From: Vreelandella alkaliphila
GTDB taxonomy: Bacteria > Pseudomonadota > Gammaproteobacteria > Pseudomonadales > Halomonadaceae
Length of the DNA stretch: 64,000 nt
Assembly: GCF_016107625.1 (NCBI RefSeq)
Contig: NZ_JABASV010000008.1
Span: 1 to 64,000, forward strand
Direction of reading: 5' to 3'
Part shown: piece after piece, positions 17,909 to 26,812 of the stretch
How the letters are laid out: each line of letters begins with the position of its first letter
Position numbering within the stretch: position 1 is the first letter of the stretch
Position numbers and translations under genes: made by a program
The notes under the pieces: model-generated
The model's input: only the letters and a program-made list of their open reading frames with translations
Database searches by the model: none
What the model was told of the DNA's origin: nothing

Positions 17909-18862
17909 TCATCTTAATACTTGTCGAGGATCAATCGGTTTGCCACCTTGACGCAGGTCGAAAAGCAAGTCGTAGCGCTGTGTCGCACTGCTTTGGCCGA
18001 CATCACATAGCGGGTCGCCTGTACTCACTTGCTGGCCGACACGGACTAAAATGCGTTCGCACAGCGCGTAGACGGTTTGTAAGTTATCCGCATGATGAAT
18101 AATGACAACTTCGCCAAGCTGGCGCATTCCATCTGCAAAACGCACTTCACCTGGCGCGACTGCTTGGGCTTTGGCACCTGCTTGGGTGGCCAGTAGCATA
18201 GGTTGAAGCGTACCACGGCTATCGGCACCAAAACGGCGCACAATCCGGTAATCCTCTAAGGGCCAAGGCCAACGACGTGCAGATGCAGGTAGGCTTGCGT
18301 TTGGCGTCGGTGCCGCCGCTGGCCGGCTTACGCTAGAACTGCTGGCGCTGCTTGAGGTGGTGCTGCTACTAAGCGGTACACTGACAATTTGGCCAACTCT
18401 GAGCGCTGTGGGAGAGGCGCCAGGATTGGCACTCTGTATACGCCCTGATGTGGTGCCAAAATGGCGCGCGATACTTGAGTAGGTATCGCCCGGCCGAATT
18501 TGGTAGCGATAGGGCCCGCCAGAGGGCGCTCGCTCTTGCTGGGTAGGTATTAATAAACGCTGTCCAACGTTTAAGCGTTGAGCATTTGTTCCAGGGTTGA
18601 AGCGTTCAAGACGTTCTAGTGGAACATTTGCTCGGTTCGCAAGTTTTCCCAGCGTATCGCCGCGCTGTACCTTTACCCATTCACCATTTATTTGACCGGC
18701 AGTACTACTGGGGACAGGGTTATTTTGATCATTTGAAGAGGGAGAGCCAGCACATCCCACTAACAACGTTGCTAGCACACAGACCGCTAACCACCGAGCT
18801 AGTCGTGGTTGGTTTGCTTGGCTAACAAGGCGTCTTTTTCCTGCCAGAGTGAATTGATCCAT
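17909..18862 (-). CDS. LysM/degenerate LytM lipoprotein, NlpD-like amidase activator
   Basis: This 317-aa outer-membrane lipoprotein has a lipobox LLVGC (C37), two LysM peptidoglycan-binding domains (about 65-110 and 118-163), a Ser/Ala/Pro-rich linker and a C-terminal LytM (M23) domain (about 225-315). The zinc-site positions are lost: the G-I-D-I-A region reads PMLLAT, YAHL is YALC and HLHFE is YDLLFD. It should therefore not cut peptidoglycan but may activate amidases at the septum, as NlpD and EnvC do. The start at 18862 (AAGGAA upstream) overlaps the acyltransferase gene by 64 bp; a further upstream start at 18919 adds a non-signal-like leader. Confidence 0.85.
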   Translation of the reverse strand: MDQFTLAGKRRLVSQANQPRLARWLAVCVLATLLVGCAGSPSSNDQNNPVPSSTAGQINGEWVKVQRGDTLGKLANRANVPLERLERFNPGTNAQRLNVGQRLLIPTQQERAPSGGPYRYQIRPGDTYSSIARHFGTTSGRIQSANPGASPTALRVGQIVSVPLSSSTTSSSASSSSVSRPAAAPTPNASLPASARRWPWPLEDYRIVRRFGADSRGTLQPMLLATQAGAKAQAVAPGEVRFADGMRQLGEVVIIHHADNLQTVYALCERILVRVGQQVSTGDPLCDVGQSSATQRYDLLFDLRQGGKPIDPRQVLR

Positions 18863-19680
18863 GCGTGGAACCGTTCCTTGTGCTGCTGTTCTTCGTGATA
18901 GTTGGCTTCGTTCATCCATTGGGGAATAGCGAGTTGCCTTGCGTTAAGTGTAATGCAAGCCTCTTTTCCGCATAGAAAACCCCAGAAAGTTGGCGTTGGA
19001 TTTTCATAGCTGATGGTTACATCCAAAATGCCATCCAGTTTGTCACCAAGCAGGCTAAGCACTTGAGAGACACCGCCAGCTTTGGGTCTCAGTAAGTGCC
19101 GAAATGGGCTTTGCTGTTTTTCCCGTTTTGCTACGGTAAAGCGTGTCCCCTCGACAAAATTAAATATTGCAATGGGGGCATTTCTAGCTTGCCGGCAAAC
19201 GCGCTCAGTTGATTCACGGTCGATAGTGGCGAGTTTAGGGTTTTTTGCAAGTTGCTCACGACTGAAGCGCCGCATAAAAGGGAATTCTAACGCCCAAAAT
19301 GCCAGCCCGACGATAGGAATCCAAATTAACTGATGTTTCAAAAAGAACCGAGGCATTGGAATGCGGCGATGCAATGCCATAAACAGAATGAAGATATCTG
19401 TCCAACTGCGGTGGTTTGAAATAACCAGCCACCATTGATGTGGACTGAGTGAGTCCGGAATGCTGATATTGACATCAGGCTTGATCCACCGGCGCATCCA
19501 CCACAGATTTGCGCCAATCCAATTGAGCGCAACGCTGCACAGGCCATCAAGAATTCTCTGTTTTTGATGTCGTCCTGGGGTGATGACTTTTAACAGCGTT
19601 AACAAAATGAGTGGCACGCCCCAAAACAGCGTCGTTAGCGTCAGCAACAACAGGCTGACGACTCCTTTGGCAGTAGACAT
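18799..19680 (-). CDS. PlsC-like acyltransferase, YihG type
   Basis: This encodes 293 aa. The acyltransferase HX4D motif is NHRSWTD (about residues 89-95), and the substrate-binding motif is FVEGTRFT (about 174-181). A membrane segment opens the protein (about 5-30). These place it in the lysophospholipid acyltransferase family near E. coli YihG. The acceptor lipid is not certain. Its 3' end overlaps the LysM lipoprotein gene, so the two envelope genes are probably co-transcribed. Confidence 0.85.
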   Translation of the reverse strand: MSTAKGVVSLLLLTLTTLFWGVPLILLTLLKVITPGRHQKQRILDGLCSVALNWIGANLWWMRRWIKPDVNISIPDSLSPHQWWLVISNHRSWTDIFILFMALHRRIPMPRFFLKHQLIWIPIVGLAFWALEFPFMRRFSREQLAKNPKLATIDRESTERVCRQARNAPIAIFNFVEGTRFTVAKREKQQSPFRHLLRPKAGGVSQVLSLLGDKLDGILDVTISYENPTPTFWGFLCGKEACITLNARQLAIPQWMNEANYHEEQQHKERFHAWINSLWQEKDALLAKQTNHD

Positions 19681-19826
19681 ACCACAGTTCCTTTTACGTA
19701 TGATGACACCAGTGGTGCAATTCTAGCGATAGGTGACCAATTTAAAGGCAACCCCGCGTAAATGCTAAAGGATCACGCCCCCGCTGCCCAGTATATTACC
19801 AAACCTTAGCATGCTTAACGGATGTG

Positions 19827-20720
19827 CTAGGGCGTCAGTGTCGGTGTGTTGATACCTTCGATTAGCACTTTACTCAGTGCCTGTGCCGCGACAGATAACT
19901 CATGATGCGTCAGTATCCCAACTCGGCAGGCAATGCCTGGTGAGGTTAAGGGAACGCAACGAGCGCCGAGTTGGTGCATTTGCTGAATACACATTGAAGG
20001 CACGGCACTTACACCTAAGCCATCTGCCACCATTCTACCAACGGTTGAGAGCTGATGGCTTTCAAAAGCGACCGGTAAGTCAATGTGTTGTTTGGCAAGT
20101 CCCTGCTCTAACAATCTACGCACCATTGATGGGCGTTGAAGGGTAATAAAATCCTGTTGTAACAATGTGGCCCAGCTCAGTGTGTTGGCCTGGGCCAAGC
20201 CTGATTCGGGGGGGACAACAGCGATAAACTGATCTTCAAAGAGTGGCGTAAACGTTAAGCTGCCGGTTCCTTCGGGTAAAAAGGCAATGCCGATTTCCAC
20301 TTGGCGAGAGCGCACCATGTCGATGACTTCTTCGTTGATAACATCATGGACAGTAATATTAATTTTAGGATATTGCCGACGAAAGGTAACCAGAGCGCTG
20401 GGAAGCAAATTACACGCAAAAGAGGGCATGGCTGCTACGCTTAAACGGCCAAGTTGGAGAGTGAAGCGTTGGCGTAGTCGCTCTTCAGTATTATCCCATT
20501 GAGCAAGTAAGTGCTTCGCCAGTGGGATAAGGGTTTCACCTTCAGGTGTGAGTCGAACGCTACGGGTACTGCGTATCAGCAGTTTTCCCCCCAGCGAATC
20601 TTCAAGCCCTTTGATGGCCAAGCTGAGTGCTGGCTGAGACAAGTGCAGGCGCTCACAGGCTTGGGTAAAGCTCAGAGTTTGGGCTACCGCCAGAAAAGCG
20701 CGAAGTTGCTTAACGGTCAT
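19827..20720 (-). CDS. LysR-family regulator divergent from scoAB
   Basis: This encodes 297 aa with the LysR helix-turn-helix ([20 protein letters not shown], about 18-37) and a two-lobed effector domain. It is divergent from the CoA-transferase genes (start 20868), which it probably controls in response to a ketone-body or short-chain acyl compound (inference from position). The 147-bp spacer is AT-rich around 20735-20785 and contains TTATATAA-type symmetry suited to a LysR site. Confidence 0.87.
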   Translation of the reverse strand: MTVKQLRAFLAVAQTLSFTQACERLHLSQPALSLAIKGLEDSLGGKLLIRSTRSVRLTPEGETLIPLAKHLLAQWDNTEERLRQRFTLQLGRLSVAAMPSFACNLLPSALVTFRRQYPKINITVHDVINEEVIDMVRSRQVEIGIAFLPEGTGSLTFTPLFEDQFIAVVPPESGLAQANTLSWATLLQQDFITLQRPSMVRRLLEQGLAKQHIDLPVAFESHQLSTVGRMVADGLGVSAVPSMCIQQMHQLGARCVPLTSPGIACRVGILTHHELSVAAQALSKVLIEGINTPTLTP

Positions 20721-20867
20721 ACAGACCCTTTAATAAGTTTTTTATATAAATTGATAAGAAAAACAAACTTAACAAATATATCATCTGGTACAACACTGGC
20801 TATACAGATCCAACCGCATCATAACGACGCGTGCAACGTACCACCGATAATAATGCGAGGCATAACA

Positions 20868-21566
20868 ATGGCAGGATTTGATAAGCGTGTATCTTCCTAT
20901 GAGGAAGCGATGGAAGGTATCGAAAGCGGCATGACCGTTATTGCTGGCGGTTTTGGCCTTTGCGGCATTCCTGAGAATTTGATCGCTGAGATTAAACGTC
21001 GGGCTGTCACTGACCTCACGGTAGTATCTAATAATTGCGGTGTTGATGGTTTCGGGCTAGGTGTGCTGCTCGAAGATCGTCAGATTCGTAAAATTCTCGC
21101 TTCTTATGTTGGCGAGAACGCAATGTTTGAACAGCAAATGCTTAACGACGAAATTGAAGTTGTGCTAACACCCCAAGGCACGCTGGCCGAGAAAATGCGC
21201 GCCGGTGGTGCGGGTATCCCCGCATTTTATACCGCCACAGGTTACGGAACACCTATTGGTGAAGGTAAAGAGGTGCGTGAATTTAACGGCCGCCACTATA
21301 TTTTAGAAGAAGCCATTACCGGTGATTTCGCGATTGTTAAAGGCTGGAAAGCGGATCGCTACGGCAACGTCATGTATCGGCATACGGCACAGAACTTCAA
21401 TCCCATGGCAGCCACCGCTGGAAAAATAACGGTTGTAGAAGTTGAGGAAATTGTTGAACCAGGCGAATTGGAGCCAAGCCAGATCCATACCCCCGGTATC
21501 TATGTGGATCGCATTATTCAAGGCTCATTCGAGAAGCGCATCGAAAAACGCACGGTACGTAGCTGA
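20868..21566 (+). CDS. scoA: 3-oxoacid CoA-transferase subunit A
   Basis: This encodes 232 aa. The alpha subunit of a succinyl-CoA:3-ketoacid CoA-transferase activates acetoacetate for oxidation or PHB turnover. Signatures are [17 protein letters not shown] (about 23-39) and [19 protein letters not shown]. The start at 20868 ([10 protein letters not shown]) has GCGAGG upstream; a long in-frame extension back to 20511 overlaps the LysR gene and is not family-like. The beta subunit follows after 45 bp. The glutamate that carries CoA lies in subunit B. Confidence 0.93.
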   Translation: MAGFDKRVSSYEEAMEGIESGMTVIAGGFGLCGIPENLIAEIKRRAVTDLTVVSNNCGVDGFGLGVLLEDRQIRKILASYVGENAMFEQQMLNDEIEVVLTPQGTLAEKMRAGGAGIPAFYTATGYGTPIGEGKEVREFNGRHYILEEAITGDFAIVKGWKADRYGNVMYRHTAQNFNPMAATAGKITVVEVEEIVEPGELEPSQIHTPGIYVDRIIQGSFEKRIEKRTVRS

Positions 21567-21611
21567 TCGCTCTCTGGTTTAGACATTTTCACTCAATAAG
21601 AGGTATACACC

Positions 21612-22277
21612 ATGGCTTTAACACGTGAGCAAATGGCACAGCGCGTTGCGCGTGAACTTGAAGATGGCTTTTACGTCAATTTAGGCATCGGCATACCCAC
21701 GTTGGTTGCCAACTATGTGCCTGACGGCATTGATGTCATGCTGCAGTCCGAAAATGGTCTGCTGGGTATGGGGCGTTTTCCCACTGAGGAAGAAGTTGAT
21801 GCTGATATGATCAACGCCGGTAAGCAGACGGTCACCGCTCGTCCTGGGGCTGCTATTTTCTCTTCAGCAGAATCATTTGCTATGATTCGTGGCGGTCATG
21901 TGGATCTGACCGTGCTGGGTGCTTTTGAAGTGGACCAAGAGGGAAATATTGCGTCATGGATGGTGCCAGGCAAGCTCATCAAAGGGATGGGCGGCGCGAT
22001 GGATTTGGTTGCTGGCGCAGAAAACATTATCTGTACCATGACGCACGCCTCGAAACACGGTGAGTCCAAGTTACTAGAAAAGTGCACGCTTCCTCTAACA
22101 GGGGCAGGTTGCATTAATCGTGTATTGACCGACCTCGCTTATTTGGAAATTAAAGACGGTGCTTTTATTCTCAAAGAGCGTGCACCGGGTGTCAGTGTTG
22201 AAGAAATTATTGAAAAAACAGCTGGCAAACTGATTGTGCCCGACCACGTTCCTGAAATGACGTTTGACGCGGAATAA
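21612..22277 (+). CDS. scoB: 3-oxoacid CoA-transferase subunit B
   Basis: This encodes 221 aa. The beta subunit carries the catalytic glutamate in SENGLLGMG (E47), which forms the glutamyl-CoA thioester. It also shows NLGIGIPTLVANY (about 23-35) and GGHVDLTVLGAFEVD. AAGAGG lies upstream of the start. It pairs with scoA to move CoA between succinyl-CoA and acetoacetate. With bdhA at 24127 this provides a route from 3-hydroxybutyrate to acetoacetyl-CoA, as expected in a PHB-storing cell. Confidence 0.93.
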   Translation: MALTREQMAQRVARELEDGFYVNLGIGIPTLVANYVPDGIDVMLQSENGLLGMGRFPTEEEVDADMINAGKQTVTARPGAAIFSSAESFAMIRGGHVDLTVLGAFEVDQEGNIASWMVPGKLIKGMGGAMDLVAGAENIICTMTHASKHGESKLLEKCTLPLTGAGCINRVLTDLAYLEIKDGAFILKERAPGVSVEEIIEKTAGKLIVPDHVPEMTFDAE

Positions 22278-22300
22278 CCCTTAGTCGACTACTTTTAGCA

Positions 22301-22324
22301 GGCGTGAGCTGATCAGCTCACGCC
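22301..22324. terminator. perfect palindrome at the scoB/DUF1338 junction
   Basis: A perfect 24-nt palindrome (arm GGCGTGAGCT, centre GATC) can form a strong hairpin between convergent genes. It includes the stop codon of the minus-strand gene. T runs are poor on both sides. Confidence 0.6.
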
Positions 22325-23085
22325 ATTTCACAGCGGGTGTGGAAAGGTAGCAGGATTTCAGCAATACGCTCATGGTCGTCGCCGACATGTTTTTGCACGA
22401 GTGCTAGTCCCCCCAGACAAAGGCGATGCTCATCGCCTGAGCTGAAAACGGTCTTTAATGGCATTGCAGGATAAAATCGATGCTCAATTAGCGGTGACAC
22501 GGCAAATACGCCGTTTTGTTGCCCCTCAAAACTGGGCATGCCGCATGCTTCAAGCTGACTATGCAAGGTGTCTAGGGGCTCGCCAATCGTTGAGCAGTCG
22601 AAACCTGCGTGATGCAGTCTAGGGCCCATGATCGCTAGCCAGGCAGCGAGGGGGTGTGCCTGTTGTAATTGCTGATAAAGTGCCCAAGAGGGCATTGGCC
22701 ATGGGCGTCCTCGGCATAGTAAATTTTGCCCTTGGCAATCGGCCGGATGACTTTGTAGCACGAGCTGCGTTAGTGCTTCGCGGGGTGCTTTTGAAAGCGC
22801 ACCCAGCTGCAATTCTGCTAATACCAGCCAACTGCTACTGTCATTAGGTGCAAGTAAATGCACCAAAAGGCCCTTATCAGCCATAGCGTAATGGCCAACT
22901 GATCGGTAGCCCATATGTGCAAGGCTGGTGTTGAGCTCGCTAGCAGCAAAGGGGCCATAATTTAGCGTCACCAAGGTCAAATACTCGGCTGACGTACTTA
23001 GCGGCCACAATCTTAGTCCGCCAAGGTCTGGGTGTGTATGCACGTAGTCCAGCCAAAGCTGTTGAACAAACTCCTCTCGCTGCAT
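22318..23085 (-). CDS. diverged DUF1338-like (2-oxoadipate dioxygenase-type) protein
   Basis: This encodes 255 aa. Segments such as HMGYRSVGHYAMADKGLLVH and WLAIMGPRLHHAGFD follow the pattern of DUF1338, the HglS/YdcJ family of iron-dependent 2-oxoadipate decarboxylases. The usual first metal histidine motif (D-H-I-x-x-R-T) is not seen; the place reads TLVTLNYGPF. One His of the second motif remains (LHHAGF). Activity is therefore doubtful. The start at 23085 has GAGGG upstream; an extension to 23157 seems unneeded. It precedes no obvious lysine-catabolism gene. Confidence 0.6.
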   Translation of the reverse strand: MQREEFVQQLWLDYVHTHPDLGGLRLWPLSTSAEYLTLVTLNYGPFAASELNTSLAHMGYRSVGHYAMADKGLLVHLLAPNDSSSWLVLAELQLGALSKAPREALTQLVLQSHPADCQGQNLLCRGRPWPMPSWALYQQLQQAHPLAAWLAIMGPRLHHAGFDCSTIGEPLDTLHSQLEACGMPSFEGQQNGVFAVSPLIEHRFYPAMPLKTVFSSGDEHRLCLGGLALVQKHVGDDHERIAEILLPFHTRCEMA

Positions 23086-23207
23086 TGGGATACCCTCGCC
23101 GCCTAATCGAACGCCACATGAACTGTCATATAAACTGTGATACTTCAGTATAGGCAAGCGAAGATTTGGTTGTTCAACGGGTGTAAACGTCAGTTTTAAC
23201 GCCTGGG

Positions 23208-23471
23208 TTAAGAAGCCAGCAGCTGCTGTTGGCGCACAAAATGGTCGAACTCAGTAAAACCACCGATGTGCTGTTGGTCAACAAACACTTGGGGAACGGT
23301 ATGAATAGGTTTGCCAGCCGTTTTTGCAATATCTTCCTTGGTAACGCCTTCTGAAGGCATATCAACGTAGCGGTAGCCTTCTATCTTTCCGTTACTTTCT
23401 AAATGCTCTGCGAGATGCTTTGCGCGTACGCAGAAAGGGCATGACATGCGGCCAAAAATTACCACAAACAT
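23208..23471 (-). CDS. grxA: glutaredoxin, GrxA family
   Basis: This encodes 87 aa, the normal size of glutaredoxin 1. It reduces disulfides with glutathione. The active site is CPFC (C11, C14), where CPYC is usual. TVPQVFVDQQHIGGFTEF carries the cis-Pro and glutathione-binding parts. The start at 23471 (MFVVIFGR) has AAGGAG 8 nt upstream; an extension to 23534 is not supported. It is divergent from the HybE-like gene. Confidence 0.92.
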   Translation of the reverse strand: MFVVIFGRMSCPFCVRAKHLAEHLESNGKIEGYRYVDMPSEGVTKEDIAKTAGKPIHTVPQVFVDQQHIGGFTEFDHFVRQQQLLAS

Positions 23472-23589
23472 CGTAGAAACTCCTTTAGGATAAAGATCTA
23501 TTAGAAATGGGTTGCCTATTGTGGCGTAGCTCATGCAGTTTGGCTAATAGCGCTACACTACACGCTTCATTAAGCTGTGTTATGGGCGA

Positions 23590-24051
23590 ATGTTTAATAA
23601 TTTGGAAGAACGTATGCGAACCTTAGCTGCCCAAGAATACGCGCGCTTAGCTGAATTAGCGTTGCATTATCGAGATGCGCATCTGCGCTCAATGAAGCAG
23701 GCGGATCATTATAACCCTCGTCTTGGAGTTGATGCACTGTGCTTCCAGCCTTGGGAAGAGGAGCATGCGTCACTACTGGTCGGTGCGTTAATAACACCTT
23801 GTGCGATGTGGCTAGTTGCTGTGCCATGCCTGAATCAGCATGGTCCCCTGGGAAATGCATTGCGTCTCAACCTTCCTTCTGGCCACTATTCGCTCTCATG
23901 TGAACAGTTACCCAACGGCAGCGAGCTTTATAAGCGCGTCATTCTGGAGGATCTAAGTGATCTGGAAAGTATGCAGGAAGCTGCGCGACTAGCCCAACGC
24001 ATGATGATGCAGCTAATGGTGTCTGATAAATCTTCTTCAGAGGTTGGTTAG
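23590..24051 (+). CDS. orphan HybE-like protein
   Basis: This encodes 153 aa. The order YNPRLGVDALCFQPW (about 41-55), GALITPCAMWLVAVPCL (about 66-82) and LNLPSGHYSLSCEQL (about 94-108) matches the HybE family, chaperones that help [NiFe]-hydrogenase assembly. No hydrogenase gene is in this window, so the protein may have another job or act on a distant locus. The family W-F-M-N-L element is altered (CAMWLV). It stands alone between grxA and bdhA. Confidence 0.7.
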   Translation: MFNNLEERMRTLAAQEYARLAELALHYRDAHLRSMKQADHYNPRLGVDALCFQPWEEEHASLLVGALITPCAMWLVAVPCLNQHGPLGNALRLNLPSGHYSLSCEQLPNGSELYKRVILEDLSDLESMQEAARLAQRMMMQLMVSDKSSSEVG

Positions 24052-24126
24052 GCAGAAACGTCTACCTCTATCTACACTGTTGTTTTTACATTTTTACTCT
24101 GAATAATCTCAGCAAAAGGAACGTTT

Positions 24127-24900
24127 ATGTCCTCTGAAAAAGCTGTCACACCCCGTGTTGCTGTGGTCACTGGCACTAGCAGCGGTATTGGTGAAGCGGT
24201 GGTGAAACATTTCTGTGAGCAGGGTTTTCAAGTGTTAGCAGTAGACTTTAACCCGGCTGGAAAAGAAGTGGCTGACGCGGCTGGCGCAGCGTTTTATCAG
24301 GGGGATTTAACCGACCCCGACGCGTGCCGTGGAGCGATTGCTGATGCGGTTAAACGCTTTGGTGGCGTCGATATTTTGGTTAATAATGCAGGTATTCAGC
24401 ACGTCGCTTCTATTGAGACGTTCCCTGAAGAGAAGTGGCGTCAAATCATTGATTTAATGCTGACAGCGCCGTTTTTGCTTACCCAGGCAGCATGGCCACA
24501 TATGCGTAAAAAAGGCTGGGGACGTGTGATTAATATTGCGTCTGTTCATGCGCAGGTGGCTTCGCCTGGCAAAGCCGCTTATATCAGTGCCAAGCACGGC
24601 ATGATCGGGCTAACGAAAACCGCCGCTTTAGAAGGTGGCGAGCAGGGGATTACCGCCAATACTATTTGCCCTGCCTATGTGAAAACACCGCTGGTAGATA
24701 ATCAGATCGCCGACCAAGCCAAGCTACATGGGATGGATGAGCAAGAGGTGATTGAAAAAATCATGCTGAAAAACGCAGCGGTTAAGCGCTTGATCGAGCC
24801 TTCCGAGGTTGCTCAACTAGTTGCTTACTTAGCTTCCGATGCGGCAGGCGCTGTAACGGGCGCAAGTTGGAACATTGATCTAGGATGGACCGCCCAATAA
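24127..24900 (+). CDS. bdhA: D-3-hydroxybutyrate dehydrogenase
   Basis: This 257-aa short-chain dehydrogenase shows the Rossmann motif TGTSSGIGEAV (about 15-25), NNAGIQHVASIETFPEEKW (about 86-104) and the catalytic S-Y-K set with YISAKHG (about 152-158). The NNAGIQHV element and length fit 3-hydroxybutyrate dehydrogenase, which oxidises the PHB monomer to acetoacetate. AAAGGA lies upstream of the start. The scoAB genes 2 kb to the left supply the next step. A 13-bp stem-loop follows. Confidence 0.9.
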   Translation: MSSEKAVTPRVAVVTGTSSGIGEAVVKHFCEQGFQVLAVDFNPAGKEVADAAGAAFYQGDLTDPDACRGAIADAVKRFGGVDILVNNAGIQHVASIETFPEEKWRQIIDLMLTAPFLLTQAAWPHMRKKGWGRVINIASVHAQVASPGKAAYISAKHGMIGLTKTAALEGGEQGITANTICPAYVKTPLVDNQIADQAKLHGMDEQEVIEKIMLKNAAVKRLIEPSEVAQLVAYLASDAAGAVTGASWNIDLGWTAQ

Positions 24901-24913
24901 CATTAAGTTGACG

Positions 24914-24948
24914 CCCACTCTTTGCGTCGTTGTTGCGCAAAGAGTGGG
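24914..24948. terminator. strong stem-loop between bdhA and the RegA-like gene
   Basis: A perfect 13-bp stem (24914-24926 with 24936-24948; arm CCCACTCTTTGCG) with a 9-nt loop lies between convergent genes. No T run follows. Confidence 0.6.
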
Positions 24949-24952
24949 GGGA

Positions 24953-25492
24953 TTACCGACGTACCGGGCGCTTCTGTAATTTGCGTTGTAATGTGCGCCG
25001 ATGCATGCCGAGTGCCCTAGCCGTGGCTGAAATGTTGCCATCATGCTCTTGCAACACCTTTTGAATGTGCTCCCACGTTATACGGTTGATAGAGGGAGGA
25101 TTGTCGGCTAGTTCAATATTTGGATCGCCATCCTGATGGTCAAAAGCTGCAATAACATCGTCGGCATCTGCTGGTTTACACAGATAGTTAACGGCGCCAA
25201 GTTTGATGGCTTCTACCGCTGTGGCGATGCTGGAATACCCCGTTAATACCACAATGCGGCAATTCGGTGCGCTTGCCAGCATGTCGGGCAGTAGCTTAAG
25301 TCCGGAGCTATGCTCAAGTTTTAGATCTAGTGTTGCCATCGTTGGCATGAACTGCGTGATCAGTGTCATTGCTTGATCAGCATCGTGGGCAACTTGCACT
25401 TCAAAACCACGACGCGAAAGCGCTCTGCTTAGTACGTGACAAAACATTTCATCATCGTCGACGATTAAAAGGCGTTGGTCTTGCGTCTGCAT
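24953..25492 (-). CDS. RegA/PrrA/ActR-type response regulator
   Basis: This encodes 179 aa. The receiver domain (about 7-118) has the acidic pocket DDD (12-14), phospho-acceptor D56, and K106 in CKPA. The C-terminal Fis-type helix-turn-helix GNISATARALGMHRRTLQRKL (152-172) is the hallmark of the RegA/PrrA/ActR group of redox regulators. A WEHIQ segment precedes it, as in RegA. It works with the RegB-like kinase directly upstream (38-bp gap). Likely targets are respiratory and energy genes, inferred from the family. Confidence 0.92.
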   Translation of the reverse strand: MQTQDQRLLIVDDDEMFCHVLSRALSRRGFEVQVAHDADQAMTLITQFMPTMATLDLKLEHSSGLKLLPDMLASAPNCRIVVLTGYSSIATAVEAIKLGAVNYLCKPADADDVIAAFDHQDGDPNIELADNPPSINRITWEHIQKVLQEHDGNISATARALGMHRRTLQRKLQKRPVRR

Positions 25493-25530
25493 GATGTCCT
25501 CGATTTTCTGGCGAATGCTCTGCGTCGCTG

Positions 25531-26805
25531 TTACTTATCAGGGGCGGAACAAAGCGGCAGAGTCACTTCCGTTAACGTACCGCCTTCAGGATGATTGTAC
25601 AGGCTTACTCCACCACCGAAACGATTAATGGTGGCATGGGTTAAAAACAGCCCGATCCCCATGCCTTTGCTTTTGGTGGAAATAAACGTATCGCCTAGCT
25701 GGTCAGCAATCGACATGGCGATGCCGGGGCCGTGGTCGCGTATATCAATAACAACGCTTTCATCTTGCCAATCCAAGCGAATAGCAATGTGCTCTGGATT
25801 AGCGTCGGCAGCGTTATTCAGCAAATTGGTTAGCGCTTGATCTAATGTGGCATCGACGGCCAACCAGGGACGGCCGCGTTTCTCGGCAACATCAAAAAAG
25901 TGGCTAACATCTGGCCTGATAACGAGCCAACGTTGCACAACGGTGGCTAACCACAGTTCAGCATCTAGTATCTCTGGTTCTGCCATGCGCCGACGATCAG
26001 CCGTCGTGACAAGGTGTTGTAAGCGTGATTTGCACACGTCTACCTGCTGGCGAAGAATGGCTATATCTTGTTGCAAGGGGGAGTCATTAGGCGCGTCTTG
26101 GTACATTTCATTTAGCAGTACGGCCATGGTTGAAAGCGGCGTGCCAAGCTCATGAGCCGTACCAGCGGCCTGAGTAGCAACGGCTAATACCTGTTCATTG
26201 CGCAGGGCCGCTTCTCGCGTGCGAGATAGTGCTTTATCTCGATTACGCAGTGCGTGGGCCATTTTGTAGATAAAGAACGTGACAAGCCCGGCTGATAAGC
26301 CGAAATTAAGCCACATACCCAATACGTGCAGGCTTAGTGGGCCGTCGCTGTTAATGTGGCCCAGCTGAGGTATCGGGTGATAAAAGAACATCAGGTAGGT
26401 GTAACCTGCCATTGAACACGCGGCGATGATCCAAGCATGCCGCCAGGGAAGAGTTGCGGCGGCAATAGTGACAGGCACTAAATAGTAAGTAATAAAGGGA
26501 TTTGTTGAGCCGCCTGAAAAATAAAATAGCAGCGTTAAGCCTGCAATATCGGCCAATAAGTGGGCAAGATATTCGAAATGATTAACCGCTTTTGGTCTGC
26601 CTAAGCGCCACCATGTGACGATATTCAGTATCCCCATGGCAATCACAACACTGACGACTGCGGTCACTGGCAAGTCGAAAGCGAGTAGCTCTATGCCAAC
26701 AATAATGGCCAGTAAAAAACCGGTCCAGGTGATACCTCTGACGATCGTTAATCGAACGAGGTTACGGTTTGGCGTCGAAAGCGGGAGAGGTAGGGCGGTA
26801 GGCAT
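25531..26805 (-). CDS. RegB/PrrB-type redox sensor histidine kinase
   Basis: This 424-aa membrane kinase has six membrane segments (about 18-185), including the quinone-site motif GGSTNPF (98-104) known from RegB. The phospho-acceptor is H218 in AHELGTPLSTM, the RegB-specific H-box. A cysteine at C258 (VDVCKSRL) matches the redox-active Cys of RegB in position. N and G boxes follow (NLLNNAADA, DHGPGIA, GMGIGLFL). All known redox-sensing features are present, so signalling of quinone or oxygen state is expected. It is probably co-transcribed with the response regulator and with the membrane gene 7 bp upstream. Confidence 0.93.
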   Translation of the reverse strand: MPTALPLPLSTPNRNLVRLTIVRGITWTGFLLAIIVGIELLAFDLPVTAVVSVVIAMGILNIVTWWRLGRPKAVNHFEYLAHLLADIAGLTLLFYFSGGSTNPFITYYLVPVTIAAATLPWRHAWIIAACSMAGYTYLMFFYHPIPQLGHINSDGPLSLHVLGMWLNFGLSAGLVTFFIYKMAHALRNRDKALSRTREAALRNEQVLAVATQAAGTAHELGTPLSTMAVLLNEMYQDAPNDSPLQQDIAILRQQVDVCKSRLQHLVTTADRRRMAEPEILDAELWLATVVQRWLVIRPDVSHFFDVAEKRGRPWLAVDATLDQALTNLLNNAADANPEHIAIRLDWQDESVVIDIRDHGPGIAMSIADQLGDTFISTKSKGMGIGLFLTHATINRFGGGVSLYNHPEGGTLTEVTLPLCSAPDK

Positions 26806-26812
26806 AGCGTGC

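Noticed and set aside
20511..20867. N-terminal extension of the CoA-transferase A gene
   Set aside because: It overlaps the LysR gene and control region; the family start and ribosome site are at 20868.
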